Positions 34,899-44,234 of a stretch of DNA of 48,801 bases are shown piece by piece. The stretch covers positions 1 to 48,801 of the forward strand of contig CANQSN010000008.1 of assembly GCA_947626505.1 (NCBI GenBank). The letters are read 5' to 3'. The notes beneath the pieces were generated by a model. The model made no database searches and was not told the origin of the DNA. It saw only the letters and a program-made list of their open reading frames with translations. A program made the position numbers and the translations under genes. Source of the stretch: an uncultured Lachnospiraceae bacterium. GTDB taxonomy: Bacteria; Bacillota; Clostridia; Lachnospirales; Lachnospiraceae. Each line of letters opens with the position of its first letter. The stretch's first letter is position 1.

Positions 34899-36539
34899 TC
34901 AAAGCTCTTTAAGATTCTCTACCCCTTTTCGTTCTACAATCCGTATCATAATAACATTTGCCGCCACAAGCACTAGAACAAGCGCATTTTCCAATATTAT
35001 AAGCGTAAGCTTTGTAAACATAAACAACAGCAGCATCACTACTGCAAACGCAATGGAAATCATCATGGCATACGCCATATTAAAAAACACGTTTGTATTT
35101 CCACGCAGGGCGTTAAGCTCATCATCCCATGCCAGCTTAGGATTAATTGTATCAAGATAAATTCCAAAATATGTTATAAATACTACTTGCAATATGCTGA
35201 TTAACATATAATACCAGCAGGTCGCATTTGACACGTCTAACACTACTGAACAGACAATAATATAAAGCCATACAAAAGCGCCGCTTACTAGTATGCTTAA
35301 AAATGCTTTAATATGAAGCTGTTTCTTATAGTTTACAGGCAGATATTTCATAACATAGTACTGCTTTCCCTCTCTTGTTATGGCGCTTGACGCAATGCTA
35401 TTGGCGGCTGTTAAGAGAACAGAAACTGCAAGCACTATGAGTACAGCTCCCCATTTCATGGTTTCATTTCCCATATGGTACATAACAATATAGTGTTCAA
35501 TAATTCCTCCGTCCGACTGCATGGCATAAATAACATAGAGAAGCACAGGCCAAAGAACATTTATTACAATACAATTTAAGAAAAATGCCGGAGTCCGGAA
35601 TAAAACCTTGCATTCCTTAAAAAAATATGAAACCTCCGGTTTTCTGGCTTTTATGCGCCGCTTCTTTCTTCCAGACTTAGAGGCGCCCCCTGCTGAGCTC
35701 ATGCCCAAAACTCCCCTGTAATACAAAAATTGCGCCAAAACCAGAAACAGCCCGACTACTGCCACATTTATTAAAATATAAAGAAGAAACTGCAAAATGC
35801 TGCCGGTTTCCACTGATTTAACCAGCAACGCATTAGTAGGAAATACCACCGACATAACATTTACAAACGCAACCCTGCCTTCCATTAATGCATTTGCCAC
35901 GCCCTCCATGTCCACATCCTTTAGAAGATTAATGCAGGATACTCCCGCAGCAATTACAATAAGGGTAAATATCATTGAAAGCTTTCTGACATGCTCTTTA
36001 TTGCGAATCCATTTTGTAAGCCCCATCAATACTACGCATATAATTCCACAATATGCCAAAGGCGCAACAGGCAGCGTAACTACTCCCACCAAAGCATATA
36101 AAACAGTAAGAATATTACCTCCTGCCGCTATAAAATATCCAACCATGGCGCTTAATAAAATTATAAACTGCATAACGGATTCTGCAAAATAAGCAGTAGT
36201 AAACTTCGCTGCAATCACTTTATATGGCTGAATCGGCAGAGGCAGAATAAATTCTATATCTCCGGCAAAATAAAATACATTAAGTATTACATTTATGCCG
36301 AACACCACTGAAAACAGGCTGATAAAATGTATAACAAAAAGAGTCCCTGCGGAATTGCCAAAAAGCGCAAGGGCAAATGCGTAGCTTAAATATCCGACTA
36401 AGGCGCAGCATGGAATCATAATAAAAACAATGGAGATAATCCCCATAAGCGCATAAAACAGCTTCTGCTTCTTCTGTTTCGGCGCATCCATATCCTCAGA
36501 CCTAAGAAATGTATTTACTAATTGCTTATAAACTTTCAT
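34899..36539 (-). CDS. ABC exporter membrane subunit (ABC-2-like)
   Basis: A 546-residue integral membrane protein with about twelve hydrophobic helices in two groups (LFYALMGIISIVFIMIPCCA, then FVIHFISLFSVVFGINVILN; second half MKWGAVLIVLAVSVLLTAAN) and a basic loop in the middle (SGRKKRRIKARK). It overlaps the ATPase gene by 14 bases, so the two form one exporter. The family resembles large clostridial ABC-2-type exporters with no known substrate. The weak ribosome site (GGAG ten bases upstream) fits translational coupling. No regulator or peptide gene is adjacent that would reveal the cargo. Confidence 0.85.
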   Translation of the reverse strand: MKVYKQLVNTFLRSEDMDAPKQKKQKLFYALMGIISIVFIMIPCCALVGYLSYAFALALFGNSAGTLFVIHFISLFSVVFGINVILNVFYFAGDIEFILPLPIQPYKVIAAKFTTAYFAESVMQFIILLSAMVGYFIAAGGNILTVLYALVGVVTLPVAPLAYCGIICVVLMGLTKWIRNKEHVRKLSMIFTLIVIAAGVSCINLLKDVDMEGVANALMEGRVAFVNVMSVVFPTNALLVKSVETGSILQFLLYILINVAVVGLFLVLAQFLYYRGVLGMSSAGGASKSGRKKRRIKARKPEVSYFFKECKVLFRTPAFFLNCIVINVLWPVLLYVIYAMQSDGGIIEHYIVMYHMGNETMKWGAVLIVLAVSVLLTAANSIASSAITREGKQYYVMKYLPVNYKKQLHIKAFLSILVSGAFVWLYIIVCSVVLDVSNATCWYYMLISILQVVFITYFGIYLDTINPKLAWDDELNALRGNTNVFFNMAYAMMISIAFAVVMLLLFMFTKLTLIILENALVLVLVAANVIMIRIVERKGVENLKEL

Positions 36540-37254
36540 CGTTCATCATCTCCAAGAAAATTTCTTCCAACGTTTTATTCGGATGCCTGCTCTCTAATTC
36601 TTCAAGCGTACCCACATATAACAGCTTTCCATATCGGATAATAACTACTCTGTCGCACAGCTTCTCCGCCACCTCCAGCACATGAGTGGAAAATAAAACC
36701 GCATGTCCTTTATCTGCATGTTTTCTCATCATCTGTTTCAATTCGTAGGAGGACTCCGGATCAAGTCCGGTCATTGGCTCGTCAAGAATCCATATATCAG
36801 GTTCATGCACTAACGCTCCCATCACCATAAGTTTCTGCCGCATTCCATGCGAATAGCCAATCATTTGCCTGTCTAACGCATCCTTAACTCCAAAGGTGTT
36901 TGCAAATTCTTCAATCCTCTTGTCCCTTTCCTCCTGCCCAACTCCGTAAATATCTGAAATAAAATGCAGGTATTCCATACCTGTAAGCCTTAAAAACTGA
37001 TCCGGATTATCTGAAATATAACCTATGCACCGTTTTGCCTCCAATCCGTTTTTAACGATGTCATATTCGCCAATCTGAATATTACCTTCGTCAGGAGTAA
37101 GTATTCCGGTCATCATTTTCATTGAGGTGGTTTTCCCTGAACCGTTTGGCCCGATAAATCCCACAATCTCCCCGGGATTGACGCTGAAGGTTATATCGTC
37201 CACCGCTTTTACCTCTCCGTTAAAGGTTTTTGAAACATGATTTAGTGAAATCAT
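36526..37254 (-). CDS. ABC exporter ATP-binding protein
   Basis: A 242-residue ABC ATPase. Walker A is GPNGSGKTT, the Q-loop region follows YISDNPDQF, the signature reads YSHGMRQK (a variant of LSGGQ), Walker B is WILDEPMTGLDP and the H-loop is FSTHVLEVAE. ATG 37254 is chosen because AAAGGAG lies seven bases upstream; the frame is open to 37278 but that start overlaps the ribosome site. The signature variant and length match drug- or lantibiotic-exporter type subunits rather than importers. It overlaps its membrane partner by 14 bases. Confidence 0.95.
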   Translation of the reverse strand: MISLNHVSKTFNGEVKAVDDITFSVNPGEIVGFIGPNGSGKTTSMKMMTGILTPDEGNIQIGEYDIVKNGLEAKRCIGYISDNPDQFLRLTGMEYLHFISDIYGVGQEERDKRIEEFANTFGVKDALDRQMIGYSHGMRQKLMVMGALVHEPDIWILDEPMTGLDPESSYELKQMMRKHADKGHAVLFSTHVLEVAEKLCDRVVIIRYGKLLYVGTLEELESRHPNKTLEEIFLEMMNDESL

Positions 37255-37304
37255 AGTATTTCTCCTTTCCATTTCCACCGTCTTTCGTATGGCTATACAC
37301 TATA

Positions 37305-37342
37305 TGAAAATAGCGAAGCCCGCTAAAAACGTATGCTCCGCT
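37305..37342 (-). terminator. Probable terminator of phosphoglucomutase gene
   Basis: On the minus strand AGCGGAGC pairs with GCTTCGCT (37312-37342, one G-U pair) and is followed by ATTTTCAT. It lies between the phosphoglucomutase stop and the ABC ATPase start. Confidence 0.55.
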
Positions 37343-37349
37343 TAATTCT

Positions 37350-39083
37350 CTAGCCAATCATCTTGTTAATCATATCCACGACTTCTTTTCCAAGCTTCTC
37401 CTCAAGGCTTTCTGCATCCTTTAAATCCTTACCTTTTACTCCATAATAAAACTTAATCTTAGGCTCTGTACCGGAAGGACGCACGCAAAGCCACACTCCG
37501 TCCTCCATGTCGTAATACAAAACGTTTGACATGGGAAGCCCTGTAGCAGTAACCTTCTTTGTCTTAATATCAGTAATTGTATCCACCTGATAATCTCTTA
37601 CAGACAGCACCTTATATCCTCCAAATTCCTTAGGCGGATTAGCCCTAAGAGTAGAAAGCACTTGTTTAATCTTTTCCGCCCCTTCCACTCCCGCCAAAGT
37701 AATCGACTGAATACCATCGCGATAATAACCGACTCTCTCATATAAATCTACCATAGCGTCCCACATATCCATGCCCTTTGACTTGTAAAATGCAGCCGCT
37801 TCACAAAGCGCCATAGTCGCCACAATAGCGTCCTTGTCCCTTGCATGAGTTCCAATAAGACAGCCATAGCTCTCCTCGAAGCCAAATAAATACTGTCCCC
37901 TTCCCGTCTGCTCCATTTTTAAAATCTGCTGTCCGATATACTTAAATCCGGTCAACACCTCTATCAAATCAACGTCATAATACTCTGCAATTGCATCCGC
38001 CATGTTGGTCGTTACAATAGTCTTAATCAGCGAGCCATCTGAAATATCCCTGCCAAGAGCCTTCATCTGTCCGATTTCATAATCAGCTAAAAGACATCCC
38101 GACATATTACCTGTAAGTACATGGTACTCGCCGGACTTATCCTTTACATAAACGCCCAATCGGTCTGCATCCGGATCAGTTGCAAGAATAAGATCCGCAT
38201 CCTTTTCCTTAGCAAGCTCAAGCGCAAGCTCAAACGCCTCAGCCGCCTCCGGATTTGGATAAGAAACCGTTGGAAATTCTCCATTTGGAAGCTCCTGCTC
38301 CGGTACTACATAGACATTTTGAAAACCAAGCTCTCTAAGTATTCTTCTTGCCGGCAAATTACCGGTTCCATGCAAAGGAGTGTACACAATAGTAAGCTCT
38401 GACGCATACTTTTCAATAGCTTCAGGGTGAAGCACTAACGCCTTTAGCTCGTCCATATAGGCGTCGTCGACATCTTTACCTATTACGTTGTAAAGCCCTA
38501 CTCTCTTTGCCTGCGCTTCCGGCATGGTACGAATAGTCTGCCAATCCTCAACTGCATTTACCTCGCGCATAATACCAACGTCATTAGGCGGCGTAATCTG
38601 GGCTCCGTCCTCCCAGTATACTTTATACCCATTATATTCCGGCGGATTATGGCTGGCGGTTATGTTGATTCCCGCTACGCATCCCAAATGACGTACTGCA
38701 AACGAAAGCTCCGGAGTAGGTCTTAAAGATTCAAAAATATATGCTTTAATTCCATTTGCACATAGCGTAAGCGCCGCCTCCTTAGCAAACTGAGTCGACA
38801 TACGTCTTGAATCATATGCAATGGCAACTCCCATATCTTCTTTACCCTGAATCATAATATAATTAGCCAGACCTTGAGTAGCCCGGCGTACTACATATTT
38901 GTTCATACGGTTAGTTCCGGCGCCGATAATTCCGCGAAGACCTGCTGTTCCAAACTTTAAATCTGTGTAAAAACGCTCTCTTATCTCATTCTCATTGTAC
39001 CTGATACTCTCTAATTCAAAATTAGTTTCCGTATCGAAGTATGGATTCCTCAACCATTCTTCATATACCTGTTTATAGCTCAT
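37350..39083 (-). CDS. pgcA: Phosphoglucomutase / phosphomannomutase
   Basis: A 577-residue alpha-D-phosphohexomutase that interconverts glucose 1-phosphate and glucose 6-phosphate for wall polymer and glycolipid precursors. The phosphoserine loop is TASHNPPEYNGYK, the magnesium loop is DPDADRLG, the sugar loop is GFEESYG and the phosphate-binding loop is RPSGTEPKIK; all are intact. ATG 39083 is chosen because AAAGGAG lies six bases upstream; the frame runs open to 39125, but that start lacks a site. The length fits the PgcA/YhxB branch. It starts 90 bases after the PEGA lipoprotein gene and may share its promoter. Confidence 0.93.
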   Translation of the reverse strand: MSYKQVYEEWLRNPYFDTETNFELESIRYNENEIRERFYTDLKFGTAGLRGIIGAGTNRMNKYVVRRATQGLANYIMIQGKEDMGVAIAYDSRRMSTQFAKEAALTLCANGIKAYIFESLRPTPELSFAVRHLGCVAGINITASHNPPEYNGYKVYWEDGAQITPPNDVGIMREVNAVEDWQTIRTMPEAQAKRVGLYNVIGKDVDDAYMDELKALVLHPEAIEKYASELTIVYTPLHGTGNLPARRILRELGFQNVYVVPEQELPNGEFPTVSYPNPEAAEAFELALELAKEKDADLILATDPDADRLGVYVKDKSGEYHVLTGNMSGCLLADYEIGQMKALGRDISDGSLIKTIVTTNMADAIAEYYDVDLIEVLTGFKYIGQQILKMEQTGRGQYLFGFEESYGCLIGTHARDKDAIVATMALCEAAAFYKSKGMDMWDAMVDLYERVGYYRDGIQSITLAGVEGAEKIKQVLSTLRANPPKEFGGYKVLSVRDYQVDTITDIKTKKVTATGLPMSNVLYYDMEDGVWLCVRPSGTEPKIKFYYGVKGKDLKDAESLEEKLGKEVVDMINKMIG

Positions 39084-39172
39084 TGTGTCTCCTTTCCGGA
39101 GCTTCTTCGATATTGATTGCTTCATGAAGAAGTCCGCTATGGTATTGTAAAATACCTTAAGTCAAGGCAGCG

Positions 39173-40474
39173 TCAATTATTTTCCGACGTTTCAGTTGCG
39201 GCTGCTGCCTCTGCAGCTTCCGCAGTTGTAGCCGCTGCGGCTTCCGTAGTTGTCGCCGCAGCCGCCGGCGCAGCAGTAGAACTTCTTGCAGCGCTGGTAT
39301 TCACGCTAGGCTCGGAATCATCCTCAAGCTTAGTAAGTTCAACATTAATATTGACATAAGCCGAATTTAAATTAATAACCCCGTTATACGCCTTATAATC
39401 TACTGCGCTGACAGACACCTTATGCGGTCCGTATTCCAGCATAAAATCTGTTCTTCCCTCATAATCCTTGCCGTCAATGGTAATCCCGCAGCCTGCCGGC
39501 GTAGTATTGAAATGCATTACTCCGCGCCTGCATGCAATAATCGTAAGCTTTGCCAGATTTACCGTCTGGTCCTGTCCCTGACTTACTACAATTTCCTTTG
39601 TTCCCATCTTTCCGTCTTTATCAATCTCTAAAGTCCAATTCCCTGCCGGAACTGTCAACACCATATCCTTTGTCACAGGTTTTATCACATTACCAATAGC
39701 AATCATGCCACCGATATATGTGGAATAATCAGACAGGCGCACAATGCCATGCCCTTTATTCAACACCACAGAACAAATCTTCCCTTTATAACCGCGGCAG
39801 GTCACAGTATCCTGATCGGAAATCTGCGACAGAGATAAATTGCCCTCCACCAACCGCTTTTTTGCTTCCCCGCTGTCTTCTTCGGAATCAGCCGATGCGT
39901 CTGATGAAACATTTGCCGCATCTAAGTTGCCCTCTAGTAATTGTTGGACAGCCGCGCTGTCCGTTGCAACCTCCTGCGCCAGCATAGAGGCGTCATGCAA
40001 TACTAAAGAAGCGTCATATTTATACTTTTCTCCCATGACCGAAATCTCATTTATCATTCTGTCATAGGTAAGCCCCATTACATCTTCATATTCCCATGCA
40101 TCATAGGACACCTGAACAATACTGCACAAATACCCTTCGTCCGCATAGGTTACATCAACAATCTGCCCAATCTCAAGCTGGGTAACAGAGATATTCTCAC
40201 CATACCGACTTAAAAAAACAGTACTTCCTTCGTAGTGAAAGGGGTATCTCCAGCCGCTGTCGACATCAGAGGCAACAATTGTCCTGCCGGCCTCATCAAT
40301 TCTTACGATAGTTGCTATTGCCTTTTTGTCCGTATTCTCCTCTGTCGCCTGATTAACGCTTGTATTAGAACTGCCTGCCTGTTTATTTTTCGGATTCCTC
40401 CTCGTACAGCCTGATATGGCAAATATCAAGCTTATGCACAAAAGAAATAAAAGACATATATATCCTTTCTTCAA
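39173..40474 (-). CDS. PEGA-domain lipoprotein with Ala/Thr-rich tail
   Basis: A 433-residue lipoprotein. The signal peptide (MKKGYICLLFLLCISLIFAI) ends in SGC, a lipobox, so the protein should be lipid-anchored outside the membrane. The middle part has a beta-rich region (TIVRIDEAGRTIVASDVDSG) and, near residue 325, a PEGA domain (HFNTTPAGCGITIDGKDYEG, then EYGPHKVSVSAVDYKAYNG). The tail is Ala/Thr/Glu-rich and ends SENN. TTG 40474 is preferred: GAGG lies eight bases upstream, and the in-frame GTG 40483 overlaps that site. It precedes phosphoglucomutase. PEGA domains occur in surface proteins and are thought to bind carbohydrate or protein. Its partner is unknown. Confidence 0.82.
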   Translation of the reverse strand: MKKGYICLLFLLCISLIFAISGCTRRNPKNKQAGSSNTSVNQATEENTDKKAIATIVRIDEAGRTIVASDVDSGWRYPFHYEGSTVFLSRYGENISVTQLEIGQIVDVTYADEGYLCSIVQVSYDAWEYEDVMGLTYDRMINEISVMGEKYKYDASLVLHDASMLAQEVATDSAAVQQLLEGNLDAANVSSDASADSEEDSGEAKKRLVEGNLSLSQISDQDTVTCRGYKGKICSVVLNKGHGIVRLSDYSTYIGGMIAIGNVIKPVTKDMVLTVPAGNWTLEIDKDGKMGTKEIVVSQGQDQTVNLAKLTIIACRRGVMHFNTTPAGCGITIDGKDYEGRTDFMLEYGPHKVSVSAVDYKAYNGVINLNSAYVNINVELTKLEDDSEPSVNTSAARSSTAAPAAAATTTEAAAATTAEAAEAAAATETSENN

Positions 40475-40530
40475 TATAACCACCTCTTAATACTCTTTCG
40501 TGTAATGAGCAACCCTGAAAAGAATCAAAT

Positions 40531-40576
40531 GCAATGTTACTATTCAAAGTCCGCTCACCAATACAGTAACATTCGC
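40531..40576 (-). other. 5'-end stem in the PEGA lipoprotein leader
   Basis: AATGTTACT (40533-40541) and AGTAACATT (40565-40573) are exact inverted repeats around a 23-base loop, starting only a few bases after the expected transcription start. A stem at the very 5' end can protect an mRNA from RNase attack. Confidence 0.45.
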
Positions 40577-40586
40577 ATACCAGATA

Positions 40587-40592
40587 ATTATA
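40587..40592 (-). promoter_or_regulatory. -10 box of the PEGA lipoprotein promoter
   Basis: A perfect TATAAT on the minus strand with only a weak -35 (TTTATT at 17 bases). The leader to 40474 is about 105 bases. Confidence 0.45.
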
Positions 40593-40625
40593 CCCCAAAT
40601 AAATCAAAAAATAAAGAGAATGCAT

Positions 40626-41771
40626 TCAATCAACATAATCTTCTTTAAATTTTACCAAAAAATTTCTTTTTTCTTCGTCTTGTTTGACAACATTTTGCAA
40701 TTTTTCCACCATTTTAGGCGGAATCCATGTTTTTCTGGAATTAAAATATCTATTTGATATTTTCCAGAATTTAACCGGATATATAAGCAAAAGGTACAAA
40801 CACTGGTAATCCCTTAAAGTTAATTCATGCTCACTACCGTAACCGCATAAGACCGCCTTAGCAAAGTCCATGTTATAATCATTCTTTTCCAAAACCTTTC
40901 TTAAATAATCATATAAATCCTCTAATTGTACGCCAAAATAAAAATGCTCCAAACCAATAGTCACCCAGTTTTCCCTGCATTTCATAATATTGTGGTGCTG
41001 ATAATTGCCATGACAGAACTCCCTTTTTCTTACAGCATCGCCGCTTTTAAGCTCATCCTTGATATTGAGAAGTCCCTCCATAGCTTCGTTTCCCTCCTCA
41101 AGGAAATGTTCACAGCAGTCGTTGTACACATCTACAAACTCACCCTTCCCTGAATTTTTTCTCATATAAGCTGCAATTCTAAAAAGCTCTCTGTTTCTTT
41201 TGGAAATAATGTCATAAAGCCACGAATACAAAGTAACCTCCTGTATAAAATCTGTTCTTTTTTGTTCATTTTTTGTTTGAACAGCTTCAGCATCCATTTC
41301 CTTTAAAATAGTCCACTTTTCTCCGTCCTCGTCTTTTTGTTCTTCTGCATTTGCCTTATCGTTATCAAGCTCACATTCCTTCTCCTTTTCCCGCATCCAT
41401 TCTGCCATACCAATTCCTTTATTATGCAAAATTGCGAGGTTCTTAGCGCCCTCCTCCACCTCCTTAACAGAGTTGATATTAAGTTCCTTTCCCATGTAGA
41501 AATGTCTTACAACATAGGCAGAGTGGTATTTGTCCTCTGTGATAAAACTATTATCTTTATTCCTTAACAGTTGGTCCACAAATGTATATCCGTTATTAAT
41601 TAAATACTCCTTTGCCAAATATTCCCGAAGCAGTCGTTTCTCTGAAAGCTTTAACTCTGATACCCCATAGCACTGTCCATATGCATCCTCGCACATAAGC
41701 ATTTTGCGGCCGCGAAATACCTTTATCCGCTGAATATCATAGCAATCAAAAATTTCCTCTAACTTTCCCAA
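40626..41771 (-). CDS. CotS-like pseudokinase (spore-coat kinase family)
   Basis: A 381-residue protein with the fold of the CotS/aminoglycoside-phosphotransferase-like family, whose members are components of bacterial spore coats. It keeps the family skeleton (YVVRHFYMGKELNINS, then LEDLYDYLRKVLEKNDYN, like the CotS DLYRFxRKxxEK stretch). The catalytic loop of active relatives, HxDxxxxN, reads H254-G-N256-YQHH-N261, so the catalytic Asp is Asn; the metal aspartate position reads GLEHF (273-277), so it is also lost. A charged insert (about 130-175) separates the lobes. It is very probably catalytically dead and structural. The start is TTG 41771 with GGGGG seven bases upstream. Its presence suggests a sporulating ancestor or organism. 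Confidence 0.7.
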   Translation of the reverse strand: MGKLEEIFDCYDIQRIKVFRGRKMLMCEDAYGQCYGVSELKLSEKRLLREYLAKEYLINNGYTFVDQLLRNKDNSFITEDKYHSAYVVRHFYMGKELNINSVKEVEEGAKNLAILHNKGIGMAEWMREKEKECELDNDKANAEEQKDEDGEKWTILKEMDAEAVQTKNEQKRTDFIQEVTLYSWLYDIISKRNRELFRIAAYMRKNSGKGEFVDVYNDCCEHFLEEGNEAMEGLLNIKDELKSGDAVRKREFCHGNYQHHNIMKCRENWVTIGLEHFYFGVQLEDLYDYLRKVLEKNDYNMDFAKAVLCGYGSEHELTLRDYQCLYLLLIYPVKFWKISNRYFNSRKTWIPPKMVEKLQNVVKQDEEKRNFLVKFKEDYVD

Positions 41772-41849
41772 TGGTTTTCCCCCTCTATTGCATTTTCACA
41801 TGACAAAAGATTTCTATGATTATCTTATGAGAGGGTTTCAAAAATATGC

Positions 41850-41880
41850 AAAAAATCCCTCAGGAAATACCCAAGGGATT
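41850..41880 (-). terminator. Terminator of the cca operon
   Basis: On the minus strand AATCCCT pairs with AGGGATT (41854-41880) and is followed by six T. It sits right after the FN3-like gene and closes the run cca, TTQ protein, FN3-like protein. Confidence 0.85.
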
Positions 41881-41884
41881 AATA

Positions 41885-42865
41885 TTAATTTCTCAACTTC
41901 ATTGTAAGTAACGTACAATATTGATTTTCCGCTTTTCTCAGTTTACCGCCCGCGTTTGAATTCGTAACAATACTTACATAATATGGTTTTTTCAGAGTAT
42001 TTACCGGTTTTTTCTTAATTTTCTTCATGGTATAAGAAGTCTTCTTAACCGTAGCTATCTTGACCTGCTTACTGTGTATATTATTTGAAGCATAGATAGT
42101 ATAAGAGTCTGCGCCTTTTACCTTTTGCCATCTCAAGCGAATGCTGTTAATTTTTACATCATTTTCATTTGAGATGAGTTTAGGCTGCGGAAGCGCATAA
42201 AACTTATCCGAGCTTTCACCATAAGCCTTGTAATCTCCCATAAGGCTTACATAACATCTCACTTTTACATAGTACACATTGCTGCGGTTAGCCTTTGTAA
42301 ATATTGCCGAATTACTGCTTCCTCCTACAGTATTAACCGTCTGCAGTTTTTTTCCTTTTTTGCTATACAAAACCGCTTCATATCCGTCGGAAGCGCTAGC
42401 TGTCTCCCATCCGATTGACAGACTTTTACCATTGGAGGCAAAACCTCCTTCTCCATAACAAACCCCTGTAACCTTAGACAAAGTCTTTACCTGAACCATG
42501 CCTTCTATACCGGTTGCAATCTGTCCGGTTGCCCCGTCCACAATATATGGCTGTACAACTATCTTTGTAATCTGATTCTCTGACATGTCGCTTACCGTAT
42601 AACTCGCTGCGCCGCCTGGAAGCGTGGCTTCTATTACCGAAGAACCTCCCCGAAAAATATAATATCCTGAAGCTTCTGTCTGTAATGGCCATGAAATAGT
42701 AGCGGAATTATCCGTTGCATCCGTCTGCACTACCTTGTCGCTTAAATCTATCACACAATTCACTGCTTTAGCCGGAATTGTCATTCCCGCCATGCAAAGT
42801 ATTGCTGCGCACAGCCATAAAATATACCTGCGTCCGTTTCTGTATCTTGTTTCCAATGCATCCAT
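41885..42865 (-). CDS. Secreted FN3-like repeat protein
   Basis: A 326-residue secreted protein. A signal peptide (YILWLCAAILCMAGMTIPAK) is followed by beta-sandwich repeats of fibronectin-III type: NSATISWPLQTEASGYYIF, KSLSIGWETASASDGYEAVL and NSIRLRWQKVKGADSYTIYA, each with the W-x-x-x-x-x-A-x-x-Y pattern. The C-terminal end is rich in Lys (KKIKKKPVN), typical of the wall-associated FN3 proteins of this group. It has no catalytic domain and no sortase motif. The ATG 42865 lies 45 bases after the stop of the TTQ secreted protein, in the same transcript as cca. A role at the cell surface is inferred; the binding partner is unknown. Confidence 0.8.
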   Translation of the reverse strand: MDALETRYRNGRRYILWLCAAILCMAGMTIPAKAVNCVIDLSDKVVQTDATDNSATISWPLQTEASGYYIFRGGSSVIEATLPGGAASYTVSDMSENQITKIVVQPYIVDGATGQIATGIEGMVQVKTLSKVTGVCYGEGGFASNGKSLSIGWETASASDGYEAVLYSKKGKKLQTVNTVGGSSNSAIFTKANRSNVYYVKVRCYVSLMGDYKAYGESSDKFYALPQPKLISNENDVKINSIRLRWQKVKGADSYTIYASNNIHSKQVKIATVKKTSYTMKKIKKKPVNTLKKPYYVSIVTNSNAGGKLRKAENQYCTLLTMKLRN

Positions 42866-42910
42866 TACACTCCTCCATTTATAACATTATGTCAAATGCT
42901 TGCAAAATTA

Positions 42911-44227
42911 TTATTTTATTTTAATGCGGTAGCCGCCGCTTGCCTCCTTAGACTGCGGACTTACCTTTATATAATAAGTTACGTTCGGCCAATCTGACGG
43001 GATATCAAGCTTGTTCTCCCTCTCGCTGCCCTGAGTCCAGCCAATCTGCTTGCCGCCTACCTTTACAGGCAGAATCTTTCCTTTATTCCTTCCTGACACC
43101 TCCTTATAATACAGGCTTAGCTTTAGTTTTCCCTGATTCTTAAGCGTATTAACAGTTAATGTCATCCGGCTTCTTGACGTCTTGCTGAAACGGAAATAAC
43201 TGCTGCCCTCCCCTGCGCCAAGAGCGGCATATACAGTCTTGCCTTTAGATATTGCCGACGCCTTTTGAAGCTTTTTGGAGCCTACTGACGAATATCCCTT
43301 TACAGTAGTTTTTATTGTTATTTTCTTTACTGATGATTTTGCCTTTACTTTTAAAAGATAGCTTTTCCCCTTTACAATACCGTAACCTGCATCTATTTTG
43401 CCATCCTTTTTATTTTTCTTTGAATATGCCAAAAGAGAGGTAGATTTGCTTAAGGACTTTTTATTGGTGCTGCATATTCCCACTGAAATCTTTGAAGACG
43501 ACCTGTTTTCCACATTCAGATATCCTGTTTTACCTGCCTTAAATTGCATGTAAAACCACTTTGAAGAACTGTGTTTACCTAAAACCAAGGATTTCTTCTT
43601 ACCAAACGTAAGCTCTATTCCGGCCTTTAAATCTACTGTTAATGTGTAGGTAGCATTTTGTTCTCCCGAAACTTTAATAAAATAACTGCCTTTTTTTACT
43701 GCAAATGCGCCTGTATCATCATCTGCTTCAACTGTATCCTCCTCACAGATATATTTTTTCTTGTCTTCGCTAAGCATTGAAAGCTTAGCCTGTGAATCAG
43801 ATTCGTCTTCTCTTAAAATAGTCATATATCCATCCATGGAAACGTGCACAGGTATGTACACAACTGTGGCTGAATCCATGTCTATATCTATCTCCTCGCC
43901 ATTCATAAGCGCCACGCCGACTCCGCTTCCCAAAGTTTTTTCTACTGCGTTCACAGGAGCCTCGGTAGTGGCTGCCGCGCCCTGTGTTGTAGCTGCCGCG
44001 CTTTGTGTTGTGACTGCTGCGCCTTGTGTTGTAACTGTCGCGCTTTGTGTTGTGGCTGCCTCATCCTGCGTTGTAACATCTTCATCTTTTGATTGCCCAT
44101 CGCCGCTGGCATTACTTGACGCCGGCTCTTTACTTACCTCTGCCTTTGAAAGCACAACTCCTGCAAAGGGCTGCGCCACCATTCCCGCTAATAATAACGC
44201 TGCAATTACTCTTTGATATCTCTTCAT
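42911..44227 (-). CDS. Secreted beta-rich protein with TTQ linker
   Basis: A 438-residue secreted protein. After a signal peptide (RVIAALLLAGMVAQPFAGVV) comes a T/Q/A-rich linker (TTQ repeats at about residues 55-90), then two or three beta-sandwich repeats with a shared form (GYMTILREDES, GSYFIKVSG, GYLNVENRSSSKISVG, KSYLLKVKA, VTYYIKVSPQ), similar to bacterial pre-peptidase C-terminal domains. The chain is Lys/Ser-rich. The linker repeats the theme of the expansin linker. GTG 44230 and ATG 44227 are both in frame; AAAGGAG lies at seven and ten bases from them. The ribosome site lies in the end of the cca gene, so translation is coupled to cca, which is odd for a surface protein. Confidence 0.75.
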   Translation of the reverse strand: MKRYQRVIAALLLAGMVAQPFAGVVLSKAEVSKEPASSNASGDGQSKDEDVTTQDEAATTQSATVTTQGAAVTTQSAAATTQGAAATTEAPVNAVEKTLGSGVGVALMNGEEIDIDMDSATVVYIPVHVSMDGYMTILREDESDSQAKLSMLSEDKKKYICEEDTVEADDDTGAFAVKKGSYFIKVSGEQNATYTLTVDLKAGIELTFGKKKSLVLGKHSSSKWFYMQFKAGKTGYLNVENRSSSKISVGICSTNKKSLSKSTSLLAYSKKNKKDGKIDAGYGIVKGKSYLLKVKAKSSVKKITIKTTVKGYSSVGSKKLQKASAISKGKTVYAALGAGEGSSYFRFSKTSRSRMTLTVNTLKNQGKLKLSLYYKEVSGRNKGKILPVKVGGKQIGWTQGSERENKLDIPSDWPNVTYYIKVSPQSKEASGGYRIKIK

Positions 44228-44234
44228 CACTTCG

